From the NCBI RefSeq assembly GCF_020103725.1, contig NZ_JAHXBG010000034.1:1-64000 (forward strand): a DNA stretch of 64,000 bases. Reading direction: 5' to 3'. The DNA comes from Hyalangium gracile (GTDB taxonomy: Bacteria; Myxococcota; Myxococcia; Myxococcales; Myxococcaceae). Position numbers and translations under genes: made by a program. Shown piece by piece: positions 29,780 to 39,445 of this stretch. Within the stretch, counting starts at the first letter, position 1, and each line of letters opens with the position of its first letter. The notes beneath the pieces were generated by a model. That model ran no database searches, was not told the DNA's origin, and was given only the letters and a program-made list of their open reading frames with translations.

Positions 29780-32174
29780 GCGGACAGCCGCGGACGCCCT
29801 CCGGCGTCTCGCTCCTCGGCTCCGATCGAGGCGGACGTGGCTGGCGCTCCTGGCGCTGCTGCTCGTCGCCGGGGGGCTGTATGTGTACGCCCTCGACGAC
29901 GCGCTCCTGTCCGTCGAGCCCTCGCGGCTGGTGCTCGATCGGCGGGGGCGCTACCTCGGTGAGGTTCCCGCCGGGGATGGGGAGCTCGGCTACTGGCCGC
30001 TGCCCTATGTGATGCCGGAGCGCGTCGTGGCGGCGACGCTCATCACCGAGGATCAGCACTTCCACGACCACCCCGGCGTCTACCTGCCGTCCGTCGCGCG
30101 CGCCGTCCTGCAGAACACCCGGAACGTCCGGGTCATCTCGGGAGCGTCCACGATCGCGATGCAGGTGGCGCGCATGCAGGAGCCGGGGCCGCGCACGCTG
30201 CTCCGGAAGGTCTCCGAGGCCCTGGAGGCGCTGCTGCTCATCCGCCGCCACGGGCACGAGCAGGTCCTCCGGCAGTACCTCATGCTCGCGCCCTACGGGA
30301 ACCGGGCGCACGGCGTCGCTCGCGCGGCGCGGCTGTATTTCGACAAGCCGGTGGAGGATCTCTCGTGGGCCCAGGCGGCCTTCCTCGCCGGGCTGCCGCA
30401 GATGCCGGGCCGCATGAACCCGTACTCCCCCGATGGCCTGCGCCGCGCGACCAGGCGCAGCCACCGCATCCTCCGGGCGCTCCACGCCAAGGGGCTGCTC
30501 TCGGCGGTGGAGCTGGAGCAGTCGCTCGGCGCGGAGCTGGGCATCGTCCCGCGCCCGCGCCGGCGCTCCGAGGCGATGCATGCGGTGCTCGAGTGGAGCG
30601 CTCAGGCGAAGCGTCGCCAGAGCCCCATCTCGGTCGCGACGATCGATCTGGAGATCCAGGAGCAGGCGGCAGCCATCCTGAGGGACAACCTGGAGCGGAT
30701 CGAGGACTCGGGGGCGGGCAACACCTCCGCGCTCGTGGTGGACACGGCCACGGGAGACATCCTCGCGTGGGTCGGCTCGCGGGACTTCTTCTCCGAGGAG
30801 CACAAGGGCGCGATCGACTTCGTGCGCACCCGTCGCTCTCCGGGCTCGGCGCTCAAGCCGTTCCTCTATGCGCTCGGGCTGGAGAAGGGCGCCTTCACCG
30901 CCGCCTCCGAGCTGCCCGACACGCCCATGGACGTCCGGAGCGACGCGGGCGGCGCGTACCTGCCCGAGAACATCAACCACACGTTCATGGGCCCCATGCT
31001 CCTGCGCGAGGCGCTGGGCAACTCGCGCAACATCCCCGCGCTGCGGGTGCTCTCGGAGGTGGGGGTGGAGCCCGCCCTGCGCTTCTTCGAGAAGGCCGGA
31101 GTGGGGGACATCCGCTGGGAGCCGGATCGCTACGGCCTGGGGCTGGCGATCGGGAACCTGCCCGTCACGCTGGAGGAGCTGGCAGGGCTGTACGGAGTCC
31201 TCGCTCGCGAGGGCGAGAGCCTGCCCCTGCGCCGCTTCGTGGACGAGCCGCAGGTCCCCTCCCGGCGCCTGCTGAACCGGGAGGCCGCGCAGCTCGTCCG
31301 GCACATGCTCGCCGATCCGCTGGCGCGCCGGCCCATGTTCCCCGCGGGAGGAGCGCTCGACTATCACTACGCCGTCGCGGTGAAGACCGGCACCAGCCAG
31401 GGCTACCGGGATGCCTGGACGGTGGCGTTCAGCGACCGGCTGCTCGTGGCGGTGTGGATCGGCAACCATGACTGGCGCCGGATGCGTGGCGTGGGAGGCG
31501 CGAACGGCGCGGCCGCCGCGGCACACCGGATCATGGATCTGGTGATGGAGGACCACCGCCCCTGGCAGCCCATGCTGGACGCGTTCCCTCCGCCCGAAAG
31601 GGCCGTGGCGGTGGATGTCTGCCCCCTGTCCGGCAGGCTCGCGAGCGTGGACTGTCCGCACCGCAAGAGCGAGTGGTTCGTCCCGGGCAGCGCGCCCACC
31701 CAGCACTGTCCGTTCCACGCCCAGGTGAAGCTGGACCGGCGCAACGGGCTCAGGGCGAGCCCCTCGTGTCCTGAGTCCGAGGTGATCTCCCGCGTGATGC
31801 TGGACCTGCCGGACACGTACACGCAGTGGGCGCGGAGCCAGCACCTCGATGTCTCTCCCCGGTTGGAGAGCCCCCTGTGCCCGGCGCATGAGGAGGCCCT
31901 GCAGCCGAAGGTCGTCATCCGCGAGCCGCGAGGCCAGGTGCGGCTGCTCTTCGACCCGGACACGCCGGCCTCCGCCTCCACGCTGCGACTGGCGGCGGAG
32001 GTGACGCCCAGCACGGAGCCCATCGTGTGGCTCGTGGACGGTGTGCCCGTGGCCACCGTGTCCTATCCCCATGAGTACCGCTGGAGCGTGACGCCGGGCC
32101 GGCACGTCATCACCGCGGCCATGTCACGGCACGCGGAGGTGAGCTCCCCGCTCACCGTGGTCGTCGAGGACTGA
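29769..32174 (+). CDS. pbpC: Penicillin-binding protein 1C
   Basis: 801-aa bifunctional peptidoglycan synthase anchored by one N-terminal helix (WLALLALLLVAGGLYVYAL). The transglycosylase domain shows ITEDQHFHDHPG with the catalytic Glu and GASTIAMQVARM. The transpeptidase domain shows S-A-L-K in PGSALKPFLYALGLE, SRN in LGNSRNIPALR and KTGTS. The C-terminal ~100 residues form the beta-domain typical of PBP1C. The start (ATG 29769) lies inside the end of the macroglobulin gene, overlapping it by 11 nt. The pairing is conserved in many bacteria and is taken to mean wall repair at sites of protease attack; that role is inferred from the family. Confidence 0.95.
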   Translation: MSARRTAADALRRLAPRLRSRRTWLALLALLLVAGGLYVYALDDALLSVEPSRLVLDRRGRYLGEVPAGDGELGYWPLPYVMPERVVAATLITEDQHFHDHPGVYLPSVARAVLQNTRNVRVISGASTIAMQVARMQEPGPRTLLRKVSEALEALLLIRRHGHEQVLRQYLMLAPYGNRAHGVARAARLYFDKPVEDLSWAQAAFLAGLPQMPGRMNPYSPDGLRRATRRSHRILRALHAKGLLSAVELEQSLGAELGIVPRPRRRSEAMHAVLEWSAQAKRRQSPISVATIDLEIQEQAAAILRDNLERIEDSGAGNTSALVVDTATGDILAWVGSRDFFSEEHKGAIDFVRTRRSPGSALKPFLYALGLEKGAFTAASELPDTPMDVRSDAGGAYLPENINHTFMGPMLLREALGNSRNIPALRVLSEVGVEPALRFFEKAGVGDIRWEPDRYGLGLAIGNLPVTLEELAGLYGVLAREGESLPLRRFVDEPQVPSRRLLNREAAQLVRHMLADPLARRPMFPAGGALDYHYAVAVKTGTSQGYRDAWTVAFSDRLLVAVWIGNHDWRRMRGVGGANGAAAAAHRIMDLVMEDHRPWQPMLDAFPPPERAVAVDVCPLSGRLASVDCPHRKSEWFVPGSAPTQHCPFHAQVKLDRRNGLRASPSCPESEVISRVMLDLPDTYTQWARSQHLDVSPRLESPLCPAHEEALQPKVVIREPRGQVRLLFDPDTPASASTLRLAAEVTPSTEPIVWLVDGVPVATVSYPHEYRWSVTPGRHVITAAMSRHAEVSSPLTVVVED

Positions 32175-32296
32175 GCCTGCCTGGCAGGCGGCGGAAGCGC
32201 CCTGAGAGGGATGCTGTCTCGCGCTCCCTCGTTCTCCCGCCTGCTGCTGCGCGCCCGGAGGGCCCCCAGCGTGAGGGAAGCGCGAGGAGAATCCAC

Positions 32297-32746
32297 ATGC
32301 AAGAGCAAGAGACCCAGTCCTGGTCCGGCCTGGGCGTCGGCACGGATCGTCAGTCCTTCCTGAACAAGGTGGCCGAGCAGCTCCCGGACTATGAGCCCGT
32401 GAAAGCCGTCGAGGCCGTGTTCTGTGCCCTGACCGAGCGCCTTCCCGGCGGCATCATCCAGCAGCTCCTGGAGCAGCTGACCCCGGATGTGCGCGACATC
32501 GTGGGACGCTGTCACAAGCGCCTGGAGGCCGGGCCGGAGAAGCTGGACAAGGACGACTTCTATCTCCACGTGGCCAACCACCTGAACGCCGAGCCGGAGA
32601 ACGTGCGGCTGGTCCTCTTTGGCGTCTTCGCGGCGCTGCACACCCAGATCACCCTGGCCGAGTCCGAGAAGGTGGCCAGCCAGCTCCCCGACTACGTGAA
32701 GGGCACCTGGGTGGACTCGCGCCGGGTCGCGGACCGACCGTACTGA
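32297..32746 (+). CDS. DUF2267 family protein
   Basis: 149-aa soluble helical protein. Two repeats typical of DUF2267 are visible: FLNKVAEQLPDYEPVKAVEAV with a CALTERLPGGIIQQLLEQLTPD-type segment, and the second half starting DDFYLHVANHL and ending VASQLPDYVKGTWV. AGGAG lies ~10 nt before the ATG. The molecular role of the family is not established. It sits alone between pbpC and the histidine kinase; GCCTGCC/GGCAGGC (32175-32189) forms a small palindrome right after the pbpC stop. Confidence 0.88.
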   Translation: MQEQETQSWSGLGVGTDRQSFLNKVAEQLPDYEPVKAVEAVFCALTERLPGGIIQQLLEQLTPDVRDIVGRCHKRLEAGPEKLDKDDFYLHVANHLNAEPENVRLVLFGVFAALHTQITLAESEKVASQLPDYVKGTWVDSRRVADRPY

Positions 32747-32859
32747 CAGGCCCCCCGGGGACCGTGGCCCGCCGTTGACTCCCCAACACGAGCAGGCTGG
32801 CGGGCCGTCGCGGCCTGCTCGGGACATGCGAGAGGAGAGGTGCTAGCCCTCTCCCTCCG

Positions 32860-35436
32860 ATGCCCGACTCCCTCGACTTCAGGGCGCTCTTCGACCGCTC
32901 GCCCAACCCATACATGGTGCTGGACCGTGGGCTGCGGTACGTCTGGGCCAACGCGGCATATCTGCGAGTCACGGCGTCCCGGCTCGAGGACCTGCTCGGG
33001 CGCTCCCTGTTCGAGGTGTTCCCGCACGATCCCGAGGATCCCTCCAACCGGAGCGCGCGCGAGCTGAGGGAGTCGCTCGAGCGCGTCCTGTCCGGGCGCG
33101 TGCCGGATACGCTGGCGCTGATTCCCTACCGGGTGCCGCGTGAGACGGCTACGGGCCCCGTCCTGGAGGAGCGCTACTGGAGCGCCACCCACACGCCCAT
33201 CCTCGACGAGCGGGGCGAGGTGGCCTTCATCCTCCAGCACACCGTCGATGTGACGGAGGTCCAGCGGCTCCAGCAGGCCATGAGCGCCGCGGAGGCGCGT
33301 CGGGGCTCCGTCAGCTCCGCGGAGCAGGTGCAGGCGGGGCTTCTCGGTCGCGCCCAGGCCGTCCAGGAGGCGAACAGGACGCTGGATGCCGAGCGCCGCC
33401 ACCTGCGCCGGCTGTTCAAGCAGGCCCCCGGGTTCATGTGCTTCCTGCGCGGGGCCCAGCATGTGTTCGAGCTGGCCAATGACGCCTACTCTCAGCTGAT
33501 CGGCCATCGCCCCGTGCTCGGCAGGCCGGTCAGGCAAGCCCTCCCGGAGATCGAGGGGCAGGGCTTCTTCGAGCTGCTCGACAAGGTGTTCGCGACGGGA
33601 GAGCCCTTCGTCGGCCGGAACCTGCCGGTCTTCCTTCAGCGGAAGCCCGGGGCACCGCTCGAGGAGGTGTTCATCGATCTGGTGTACCAGCCCATCATCG
33701 AGCCCGACGGGAGCATCTCGGGCATCTTCGTTCAGGGCCACGACATCACCGCGCAGAAGCGCGCCCAGGACGAGCTGCGGCGCTACCGCGAGCACCTCGA
33801 GGAGCTGGTGCGTGAGCGCACCCGCGCCCTGGAGGAGAGCGAGGCCGAGCGGCGTCAGGCCCAGGCGGAGCTGCACCACGCACAGAAGATGGAGGCCGTG
33901 GGCCAGCTCACGGGAGGCGTGGCGCACGACTTCAACAACCTGCTCCAGATCATCGGCGGCAACCTCCAGCTCCTGCAGAGGGACCTCGCCGGCAGCGAGC
34001 AGGCCGAGCGGCGCCTCCAGAGCGCCATTGGCGCCGTCGATCGCGGGGCCAGGCTTGCGTCCCACCTGCTCGCGTTCGCGCGCCGGCAGCCCCTGGAGCC
34101 TCGGGTCATCCACCTGGGGCGGCTCGTGCGCGGCATGGACGAGCTGCTGCGGCGGGCCCTGGGCGAGGACATCGAGGTCGAGACGACCATCGGCGGCGGC
34201 CTCTGGAACACCTTCGCGGACCCCAATCAGCTCGAGAACGTCGTCCTGAACCTGGCGATCAACGCCCGGGACGCCATGCAGGGCGCGGGCAAGCTGACCA
34301 TCGAGGCCGACAACGCCGAGCTGGACGCCCACCATGCCCAGCTCCATCCGGATGTCACGCCCGGCCAGTACGTGCGCCTGTCCATCACCGACACCGGCTG
34401 CGGCATGCCTCCCGAGGTCCTCGAGCGGGTCTTCGAGCCGTTCTTCACCACCAAGCCCGAGGGGCGCGGCACGGGCCTGGGCCTGAGCATGGTGTACGGC
34501 TTCGTCCAGCAGACGGGCGGCCACATCAAGATCTACAGCGAGGTGGGGCGGGGGACGACCATCCAGATCCACTTCCCGCGCTCGCTCCAGGTCGAGGAGC
34601 CACACACCGAGCTGGACACCGGACCCATCGAGGGGGGCACGGAGACGATCCTGGTGGTCGAGGACGACGCCGGGGTGCGCACCACGGTCGTGGAGATGCT
34701 GTTGGAGCTGGGCTATCGCGTGCTCAAGGCCTCGGACGGACAGAGCGCGCTGGCCATCCTCCAGAGTGGCCTGCCCATCGATCTGCTGTTCACCGACGTG
34801 GTCATGCCGGGGCCGGTGCGCAGCACCGAGGTCGCCCGGCAGGCCCGGGCGCTGCTGCCCGACATCGAGGTGCTGTTCACCTCGGGCTACACGGAGGACG
34901 TCATCGTCCACGGCGGCCGGCTCGACTCCGGCGTGAGCCTGCTGAGCAAGCCGTACCGCCGCGAGGAGCTGGCCCGGAAGGTCCGCGCGATGCTCCGCCA
35001 GCGCCAGCAGCGGCTCGCCGCGAAGCCGGCGGAGGGCAGCGAGGCTGGTCGCACGCCCGAGTCCACCAAGAAGGAGCCCCTGCGCATCCTCCTCGTGGAG
35101 GATGACGAGGCGATCCGCTCGTCCGCGAGCGAGCTGCTGGAGGAGCTGGGGCACGGCGTGCGGGCCACGTCGAGCGCGGAGGAGGCGCTGGTGGAGCTCG
35201 GGGCCGAGAGCTTCGACGTGCTGTTCACGGACGTGAACCTGCCTGGCGGCTCGGGGGTGGAGCTGGCTCGCGAGGCGGTGCGCCAGCGTCCCAGGCTGCG
35301 CGTCATCATCGCCTCCGGCTACGGCAGCGCGGCGCTCTCCGAGGAGGGCGGACTGAAGGGGGCCGTGGTGCTGCCCAAGCCCTATGATCTCTCCCGGCTC
35401 GGCAGGGCGCTGGAGCAGGTCATGGCCCAGGCCTGA
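32860..35436 (+). CDS. Hybrid PAS sensor histidine kinase with two receiver domains
   Basis: 858-aa cytoplasmic hybrid kinase with no membrane segment. Order: PAS (about 5-135), coiled linker, second PAS (~180-300), coiled coil, HisKA with H356 in [12 protein letters not shown], HATPase with [18 protein letters not shown] and [13 protein letters not shown], then two receivers with phosphoacceptors D646 (LLFTDVVMP) and D791 (VLFTDVNLP). The first receiver lacks the usual Gly after Met-Pro-Gly and has GPVRSTE instead. The signal is unknown; soluble PAS domains suggest an intracellular cue. There is no response-regulator output gene next to it, so phosphotransfer goes to a distant partner. Confidence 0.94.
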   Translation: MPDSLDFRALFDRSPNPYMVLDRGLRYVWANAAYLRVTASRLEDLLGRSLFEVFPHDPEDPSNRSARELRESLERVLSGRVPDTLALIPYRVPRETATGPVLEERYWSATHTPILDERGEVAFILQHTVDVTEVQRLQQAMSAAEARRGSVSSAEQVQAGLLGRAQAVQEANRTLDAERRHLRRLFKQAPGFMCFLRGAQHVFELANDAYSQLIGHRPVLGRPVRQALPEIEGQGFFELLDKVFATGEPFVGRNLPVFLQRKPGAPLEEVFIDLVYQPIIEPDGSISGIFVQGHDITAQKRAQDELRRYREHLEELVRERTRALEESEAERRQAQAELHHAQKMEAVGQLTGGVAHDFNNLLQIIGGNLQLLQRDLAGSEQAERRLQSAIGAVDRGARLASHLLAFARRQPLEPRVIHLGRLVRGMDELLRRALGEDIEVETTIGGGLWNTFADPNQLENVVLNLAINARDAMQGAGKLTIEADNAELDAHHAQLHPDVTPGQYVRLSITDTGCGMPPEVLERVFEPFFTTKPEGRGTGLGLSMVYGFVQQTGGHIKIYSEVGRGTTIQIHFPRSLQVEEPHTELDTGPIEGGTETILVVEDDAGVRTTVVEMLLELGYRVLKASDGQSALAILQSGLPIDLLFTDVVMPGPVRSTEVARQARALLPDIEVLFTSGYTEDVIVHGGRLDSGVSLLSKPYRREELARKVRAMLRQRQQRLAAKPAEGSEAGRTPESTKKEPLRILLVEDDEAIRSSASELLEELGHGVRATSSAEEALVELGAESFDVLFTDVNLPGGSGVELAREAVRQRPRLRVIIASGYGSAALSEEGGLKGAVVLPKPYDLSRLGRALEQVMAQA

Positions 35437-35439
35437 GCT

Positions 35440-35453
35440 CCTCGTTAACGAGG
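35440..35453. repeat. 14-bp perfect palindrome after histidine kinase gene
   Basis: CCTCGTTAACGAGG is a perfect palindrome, flanked by GCCT and AGGC that extend the pairing with small bulges. It starts 3 nt after the kinase stop and lies 50 nt before the next gene's start. It could be a hairpin ending the transcript (no T-run) or an operator. Confidence 0.45.
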
Positions 35454-35502
35454 CTAGGCGTTGATACCCTCTCACGTGTTCTCGGCTCGGAGTTCCTCTC
35501 TC

Positions 35503-36291
35503 GTGCAGATTCGCCCGGTGACGCTCGCTCGGCTGTTGTGCCTCTTCCCCCTGGCGATGCTCGCCGCCTGCAGCGCGCATGGCGCCTCGCAGGGCGCGCC
35601 GACGTCCGGGTTCGAGATCATCCAGAGCTGGCCCCATGATCCGAAGGCCTTCACCCAGGGCCTGGTCTACCGGGACGGCAGGCTGTACGAGGGCACGGGC
35701 CTCAACGGTCGCTCCGAGCTGCGCGAGGTGAACCTCGAGACCGGTGAGGTCCTCCGCCGCGTCGCGCTGGAGGACCGCCATTTCGGCGAGGGGCTCACGC
35801 TGCTGGGCGGCAAGCTCTACCAGCTCACCTGGCGCTCGCAGGTGGGCTTCATCCACGACGCCGCGACGTTCCAGCCCGCGGGGCAGTTCCGCTACACCGG
35901 CGAGGGCTGGGGGCTGACGAATGACGGCACCTCGCTCATCATGAGCGACGGCAGCAGCGTGCTGCGCTTCCTGGATCCCGCCACGTTCACGGTCCAGCGC
36001 ACCGTCAAGGTGAAGGACGGTGGGCGCGAGGTCTCCCGGCTCAACGAGCTGGAGTTCGTGGACGGCGAGGTCTACGCGAACGTCTGGGGCACCGATCTCA
36101 TCGTTCGCATCGACCCGGCCACGGGGAGGGTGACGGGGTGGATCGATCTCACAGGGCTGCTGGCGCCCAGCGAGCAGCACGGCGATGAGGACGTGCTGAA
36201 CGGCATTGCCTACGATCCGGCCACGGGTCGCCTGTGGGTCACGGGCAAGCTCTGGCCAAGGCTGTTCCAGATTCGCGTTGCTCCCAGGTGA
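35503..36291 (+). CDS. Glutaminyl-peptide cyclotransferase, plant/propeller type
   Basis: 262-aa lipoprotein of the beta-propeller glutaminyl cyclase family, which turns N-terminal Gln into pyroglutamate. The family opening is clear (IIQSWPHDPKAFTQGLVY), followed by repeated blade motifs (FGEGLTLLGGKLYQLTW, LNELEFVDGEVYANVW, LNGIAYDPATGRLWVTGK). GTG 35503 is chosen because CGGAG lies 10 nt before it and it gives a compact lipoprotein signal ending MLAAC. A TTG at 35461 would add 14 residues. Located in the periplasm. Confidence 0.88.
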   Translation: MQIRPVTLARLLCLFPLAMLAACSAHGASQGAPTSGFEIIQSWPHDPKAFTQGLVYRDGRLYEGTGLNGRSELREVNLETGEVLRRVALEDRHFGEGLTLLGGKLYQLTWRSQVGFIHDAATFQPAGQFRYTGEGWGLTNDGTSLIMSDGSSVLRFLDPATFTVQRTVKVKDGGREVSRLNELEFVDGEVYANVWGTDLIVRIDPATGRVTGWIDLTGLLAPSEQHGDEDVLNGIAYDPATGRLWVTGKLWPRLFQIRVAPR

Positions 36292-36448
36292 ACACTCCAC
36301 CTGTTCGCCTGTTGTCCTGACGGCCGCGAGAACCGGGCCCGCGCCTGCCTGGCGCGTTCGGTTCGTCCATTTTAACCGCCTCGTTCATTTCCCTCGTTGG
36401 AAGGCTGTCGAGGGAGGCGTTGTGAGCGGGATCGGGGAGACGTGGCGG

Positions 36449-38608
36449 ATGGATGGCGGGATGGTGGCGGGGGATGGGAAGGCTGAGCGGCGCAAGTGGG
36501 GCAGGGCGTGGGTGTGCGTGCTCCTGCTGCTCGCCGCGTGTGGCTCTTCCACGGAGGTGGTGGAGCCCGGTGCTGGGGATGGGGATGGCACGGAGAACGT
36601 GAAGCCCGAGCCTGAGACCCCACTGCCCACGCCGGAGACCTGTCGGCCCGCGAGTTGCGCGGATCGAGACGCCTCCTGCGGCGCGATCGAGGATGGCTGT
36701 GGCGGCGTCCTGGACTGTGGCGGGTGCCAGGGGGGCCTGGTCTGCGGTGTTCACCATCCCAACATGTGTGGCGTCCCGGCCTGCAAGCCGCGGACATGCG
36801 CGGAAGTACAGGCCCAGTGTGGCCCGGTGGACGATGGCTGCGGCGGCACGCTGCAGTGCGGCACCTGCGCCGTCGGCCAGACGTGCGGTGGCGGCGGCAA
36901 GGCCAACGCGTGTGGAGTGCCGGACTATGGAATGCGCACGGCCTGCTCTCCGGATGGCGTGTGCGTCCTCAACCCGGCGCCGGTGGCCCAAGACCTGAAG
37001 GATGTCTGGGGCCGCTCCGTGAAGGACTTCTGGGCGGTGGGCGATGCCGGCTACATCGTCCATGGTGGGGAGACCGGGCTGAGCATGGTGACCACCCGGG
37101 CCGATCTGTCGGGCATCTGGGGCAGCTCGGCCGAGGCTGTCTGGGCGGTGGGCTCGAAGATCCTGCACTTCGATGGGCGCCGCTGGAGCGATGCCCTGAT
37201 CCCCGCGCGCTTCCTGACCGACGTTCACGGCACCAGCGCCCGCAACGTCTGGGCGGTGGGGGAGAAGGGCATGGCCTACTCCTGGGATGGCAGCCGCTGG
37301 GCGGAGGAGAACACCGGGACGGGCGCTGACCTCTATGGCGTCTGGACCCACCGCGACCAGGTGTGGGTCGTGGGCTCCGGGGCCACTGTCCGCGTGCGAG
37401 AGGGAAAGCACTGGCGCTCGCTGCCGGCTCCCTCTCCGGGCGTCACCTTGACGGGCGTCTGGGGCACCGGGCCCGGCGACGTGTGGGTGACGGGCTCGAA
37501 GAGCGGGGCCGTGTTGTTCCACTGGGACGGGCGCATGTGGTCCTCGTATCCGCTGCCCTTCTCGGCGCTGTATGGAATCTCCGGAACCGCCCAGGGCGAG
37601 ATCGTCGTCGTGGGTGAGGAGGGCGCCGCGCGCTACGACGGCAGCACGTGGATGCCCGTCCTGGAGAAGGCCCCGTCCCGGCTCCTGGGGGTGTGGCACA
37701 CGGCGGATGGCGTGCTGACGGTCGGTGCGGCCGGGCGCATGCACCTCTCCTCCGAGAGGAATGTCTGGATCCCGCTCGATCGCGGCGCGCGCGCCGACTT
37801 CGTCTCGCTGTCCACCCCGAGGGAGGACGACTACTGGTGGTTCGCGGATGGCGCCACCGTGCGAGTGGGGATGGATGGCACCGGGTACCCACGGCCGGGG
37901 CCGGCCAATGTCCTGGTGGAGCAGTCGCCGGGGCTCCTGTGGGCCGCGGGTGACCATGGCCGCGTCAACCTCCACATGTCGTATCCCACCAGCAGCGGAA
38001 CCCACTTCTTCTACCTGCCCGAGACCTTCAGCTTCCGCGGCGTGTCCCCCATCGCGGGCCTGATGGCCTGGCTGGTCGGGATCGACTCCGCGAGCGGAGA
38101 GGGGCTGCTCATCCAGCTCAACGGCCACGCTGGGTGGAACCGCCATTTCCTGTCGGGGAACGGTGGCGTGAACGCCATCCACGGCGCCACGCTCGATGAC
38201 GTGTGGGCGGTGGGGGACTCCGTCATCGCGCACTGGGACGGGACGGCCTGGACGGAGACGCGCGATGCCCTGCTGCCGAACTTCCGCGCCGTCCGGGCGC
38301 TGGACCGGGGCCTGGCCTGGGCGCTCAGCCCGACCGGCCTCTGGCAGTGGAATGGCTCGCAGTGGACGGCGATGGCTCTGCCTCCGGGGCTGGGGCCCAC
38401 TGCCCAGCTGCATGCCCTCTTCGTCGACTCGCGTGACGAGGTGTATGTCGCGGGGGATGACGGCGTGCTGCTCCGCTACAACGTGGAGAGCGGCGCCTGG
38501 AACCGAATCGAGACGGGAACGCGCAAGAGCCTGCGCGCCTTCTCCGGCAATCGGCAGCAGCTCATCATCGCGGGCGAGGATGGCACCGTGCTGAGGCTCT
38601 ACCGCTGA
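36449..38608 (+). CDS. Lipoprotein with Cys-rich repeats and a WD-like propeller
   Basis: 719-aa surface or periplasmic lipoprotein (signal WVCVLLLLAAC). After an acidic Pro/Glu linker come two copies of a Cys-rich unit with the core DGCGG-x-L-x-CG-x-C. A large propeller-like region follows with repeats of the form V-W-G-[ST]-S...-V-W-A-V-G...-H-[WF]-D-G-x-x-W. Both repeat types are common in myxobacterial lipoproteins. ATG 36449 is preferred because GGGGAGA lies 8 nt upstream and the signal peptide begins soon after; GTG 36422 is an alternative. The function is unknown; protein-protein or glycan binding is plausible. Confidence 0.8.
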   Translation: MDGGMVAGDGKAERRKWGRAWVCVLLLLAACGSSTEVVEPGAGDGDGTENVKPEPETPLPTPETCRPASCADRDASCGAIEDGCGGVLDCGGCQGGLVCGVHHPNMCGVPACKPRTCAEVQAQCGPVDDGCGGTLQCGTCAVGQTCGGGGKANACGVPDYGMRTACSPDGVCVLNPAPVAQDLKDVWGRSVKDFWAVGDAGYIVHGGETGLSMVTTRADLSGIWGSSAEAVWAVGSKILHFDGRRWSDALIPARFLTDVHGTSARNVWAVGEKGMAYSWDGSRWAEENTGTGADLYGVWTHRDQVWVVGSGATVRVREGKHWRSLPAPSPGVTLTGVWGTGPGDVWVTGSKSGAVLFHWDGRMWSSYPLPFSALYGISGTAQGEIVVVGEEGAARYDGSTWMPVLEKAPSRLLGVWHTADGVLTVGAAGRMHLSSERNVWIPLDRGARADFVSLSTPREDDYWWFADGATVRVGMDGTGYPRPGPANVLVEQSPGLLWAAGDHGRVNLHMSYPTSSGTHFFYLPETFSFRGVSPIAGLMAWLVGIDSASGEGLLIQLNGHAGWNRHFLSGNGGVNAIHGATLDDVWAVGDSVIAHWDGTAWTETRDALLPNFRAVRALDRGLAWALSPTGLWQWNGSQWTAMALPPGLGPTAQLHALFVDSRDEVYVAGDDGVLLRYNVESGAWNRIETGTRKSLRAFSGNRQQLIIAGEDGTVLRLYR

Positions 38609-38706
38609 ACCTCCGGCGGAGGCTCGCGGGTCCGCCCTGACCCGCGAGGGCGGGGCTCGGGGGCCTCGGGTAGGCTCTCCGGAGTCTGCCCCATCCGGAG
38701 GATGAA

Positions 38707-39108
38707 GTGACCGCCGTCTCGCTCGAAGCCCCCTGCCCACGCCATCCGGAGAACGCCGCCGAGGAGCTCTGTATCCGCTGTGGCTCCTTCGCCTGTTCCG
38801 CGTGCATCGTCGATCGGCAGGGCGATCGCTACTGCGTCGACTGCGCGCGGCGCCTGCCTCCGCTGGGCGGCTCCTGGTACTCCATCATCGCGGGGATCCT
38901 GTCCTTCCTGTCCCTGGGCTGCGCTCCACTGGGCCTGGTGGCCATCGTGCTGGCGGGGATCGATCTCACGATGATCTCCGCCGGCAGGAAGTGGGGGCGC
39001 CAGGGCGTCTCCCTGGACCTGCTGGCCATCGGGCTCTCGCTGGTCGGGATCCTCCTGGGCGCGCTCATCCTCTACCGCGCCATGAATGGCCAGATCGGAG
39101 AGGTGTGA
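38707..39108 (+). CDS. B-box-type zinc finger membrane protein
   Basis: 133-aa protein. The N-terminal 50 residues hold CPRH, CIRCGSFACSAC and CVDCARR, a B-box-like zinc-binding arrangement. Two membrane segments follow (WYSIIAGILSFLSLGCAPLGLVAIVLA split by a turn, and LLAIGLSLVGILLGALIL), similar to DUF4190-type modules. The start is GTG 38707 with GGAGG 6 nt before it; the earlier ATG at 38702 stops after two codons. Function unknown. Confidence 0.78.
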   Translation: MTAVSLEAPCPRHPENAAEELCIRCGSFACSACIVDRQGDRYCVDCARRLPPLGGSWYSIIAGILSFLSLGCAPLGLVAIVLAGIDLTMISAGRKWGRQGVSLDLLAIGLSLVGILLGALILYRAMNGQIGEV

Positions 39109-39118
39109 GGGCTTCAGG

Positions 39119-39385
39119 CTAGACGGCCGGTCCCATCGAGGGCGTCTGCGCCGGCAGCGCCTTCACGATGGTGCTGGCCACGAAGGCGCCCAGGACGGCC
39201 ATGCCGATGGCCACCAGGTATGAGCCCAGGTCGAGGCCGAGCAGGCCTCCGATCACGAAGCCCATGATCTCTCCGATGATCCAGAACCCCGCGCCGAGCG
39301 CGCCCCAGCCCTTCGAACGACCCTTCTCCTTCGCGGTCTCGGAGAGCTTCCGGGTGAGCCAGACGATGACGATGATTTCGAGCAT
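39119..39385 (-). CDS. Small membrane protein, function unknown
   Basis: 88-aa hydrophobic protein with two or three membrane segments (GFWIIGEIMGFVIGGLLGL and YLVAIGMAVLGAFVASTI) and a basic loop near residue 20. No family assigned. It converges on the B-box protein gene with 10 nt between stops. Confidence 0.6.
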   Translation of the reverse strand: MLEIIVIVWLTRKLSETAKEKGRSKGWGALGAGFWIIGEIMGFVIGGLLGLDLGSYLVAIGMAVLGAFVASTIVKALPAQTPSMGPAV

Positions 39386-39445
39386 GGGCCCATTGAAGCA
39401 GACTCGAAGGCCGCTCCGATAGACGGGGGACGGGTGCCCTGGGAC

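Noticed and set aside
24029-32174. Dedicated anti-phage defence system around the macroglobulin genes
   Set aside because: Macroglobulin and PBP1C act on proteases and peptidoglycan. No nuclease, NTPase or nucleotide-second-messenger gene lies with them, so an anti-phage label is not supported.
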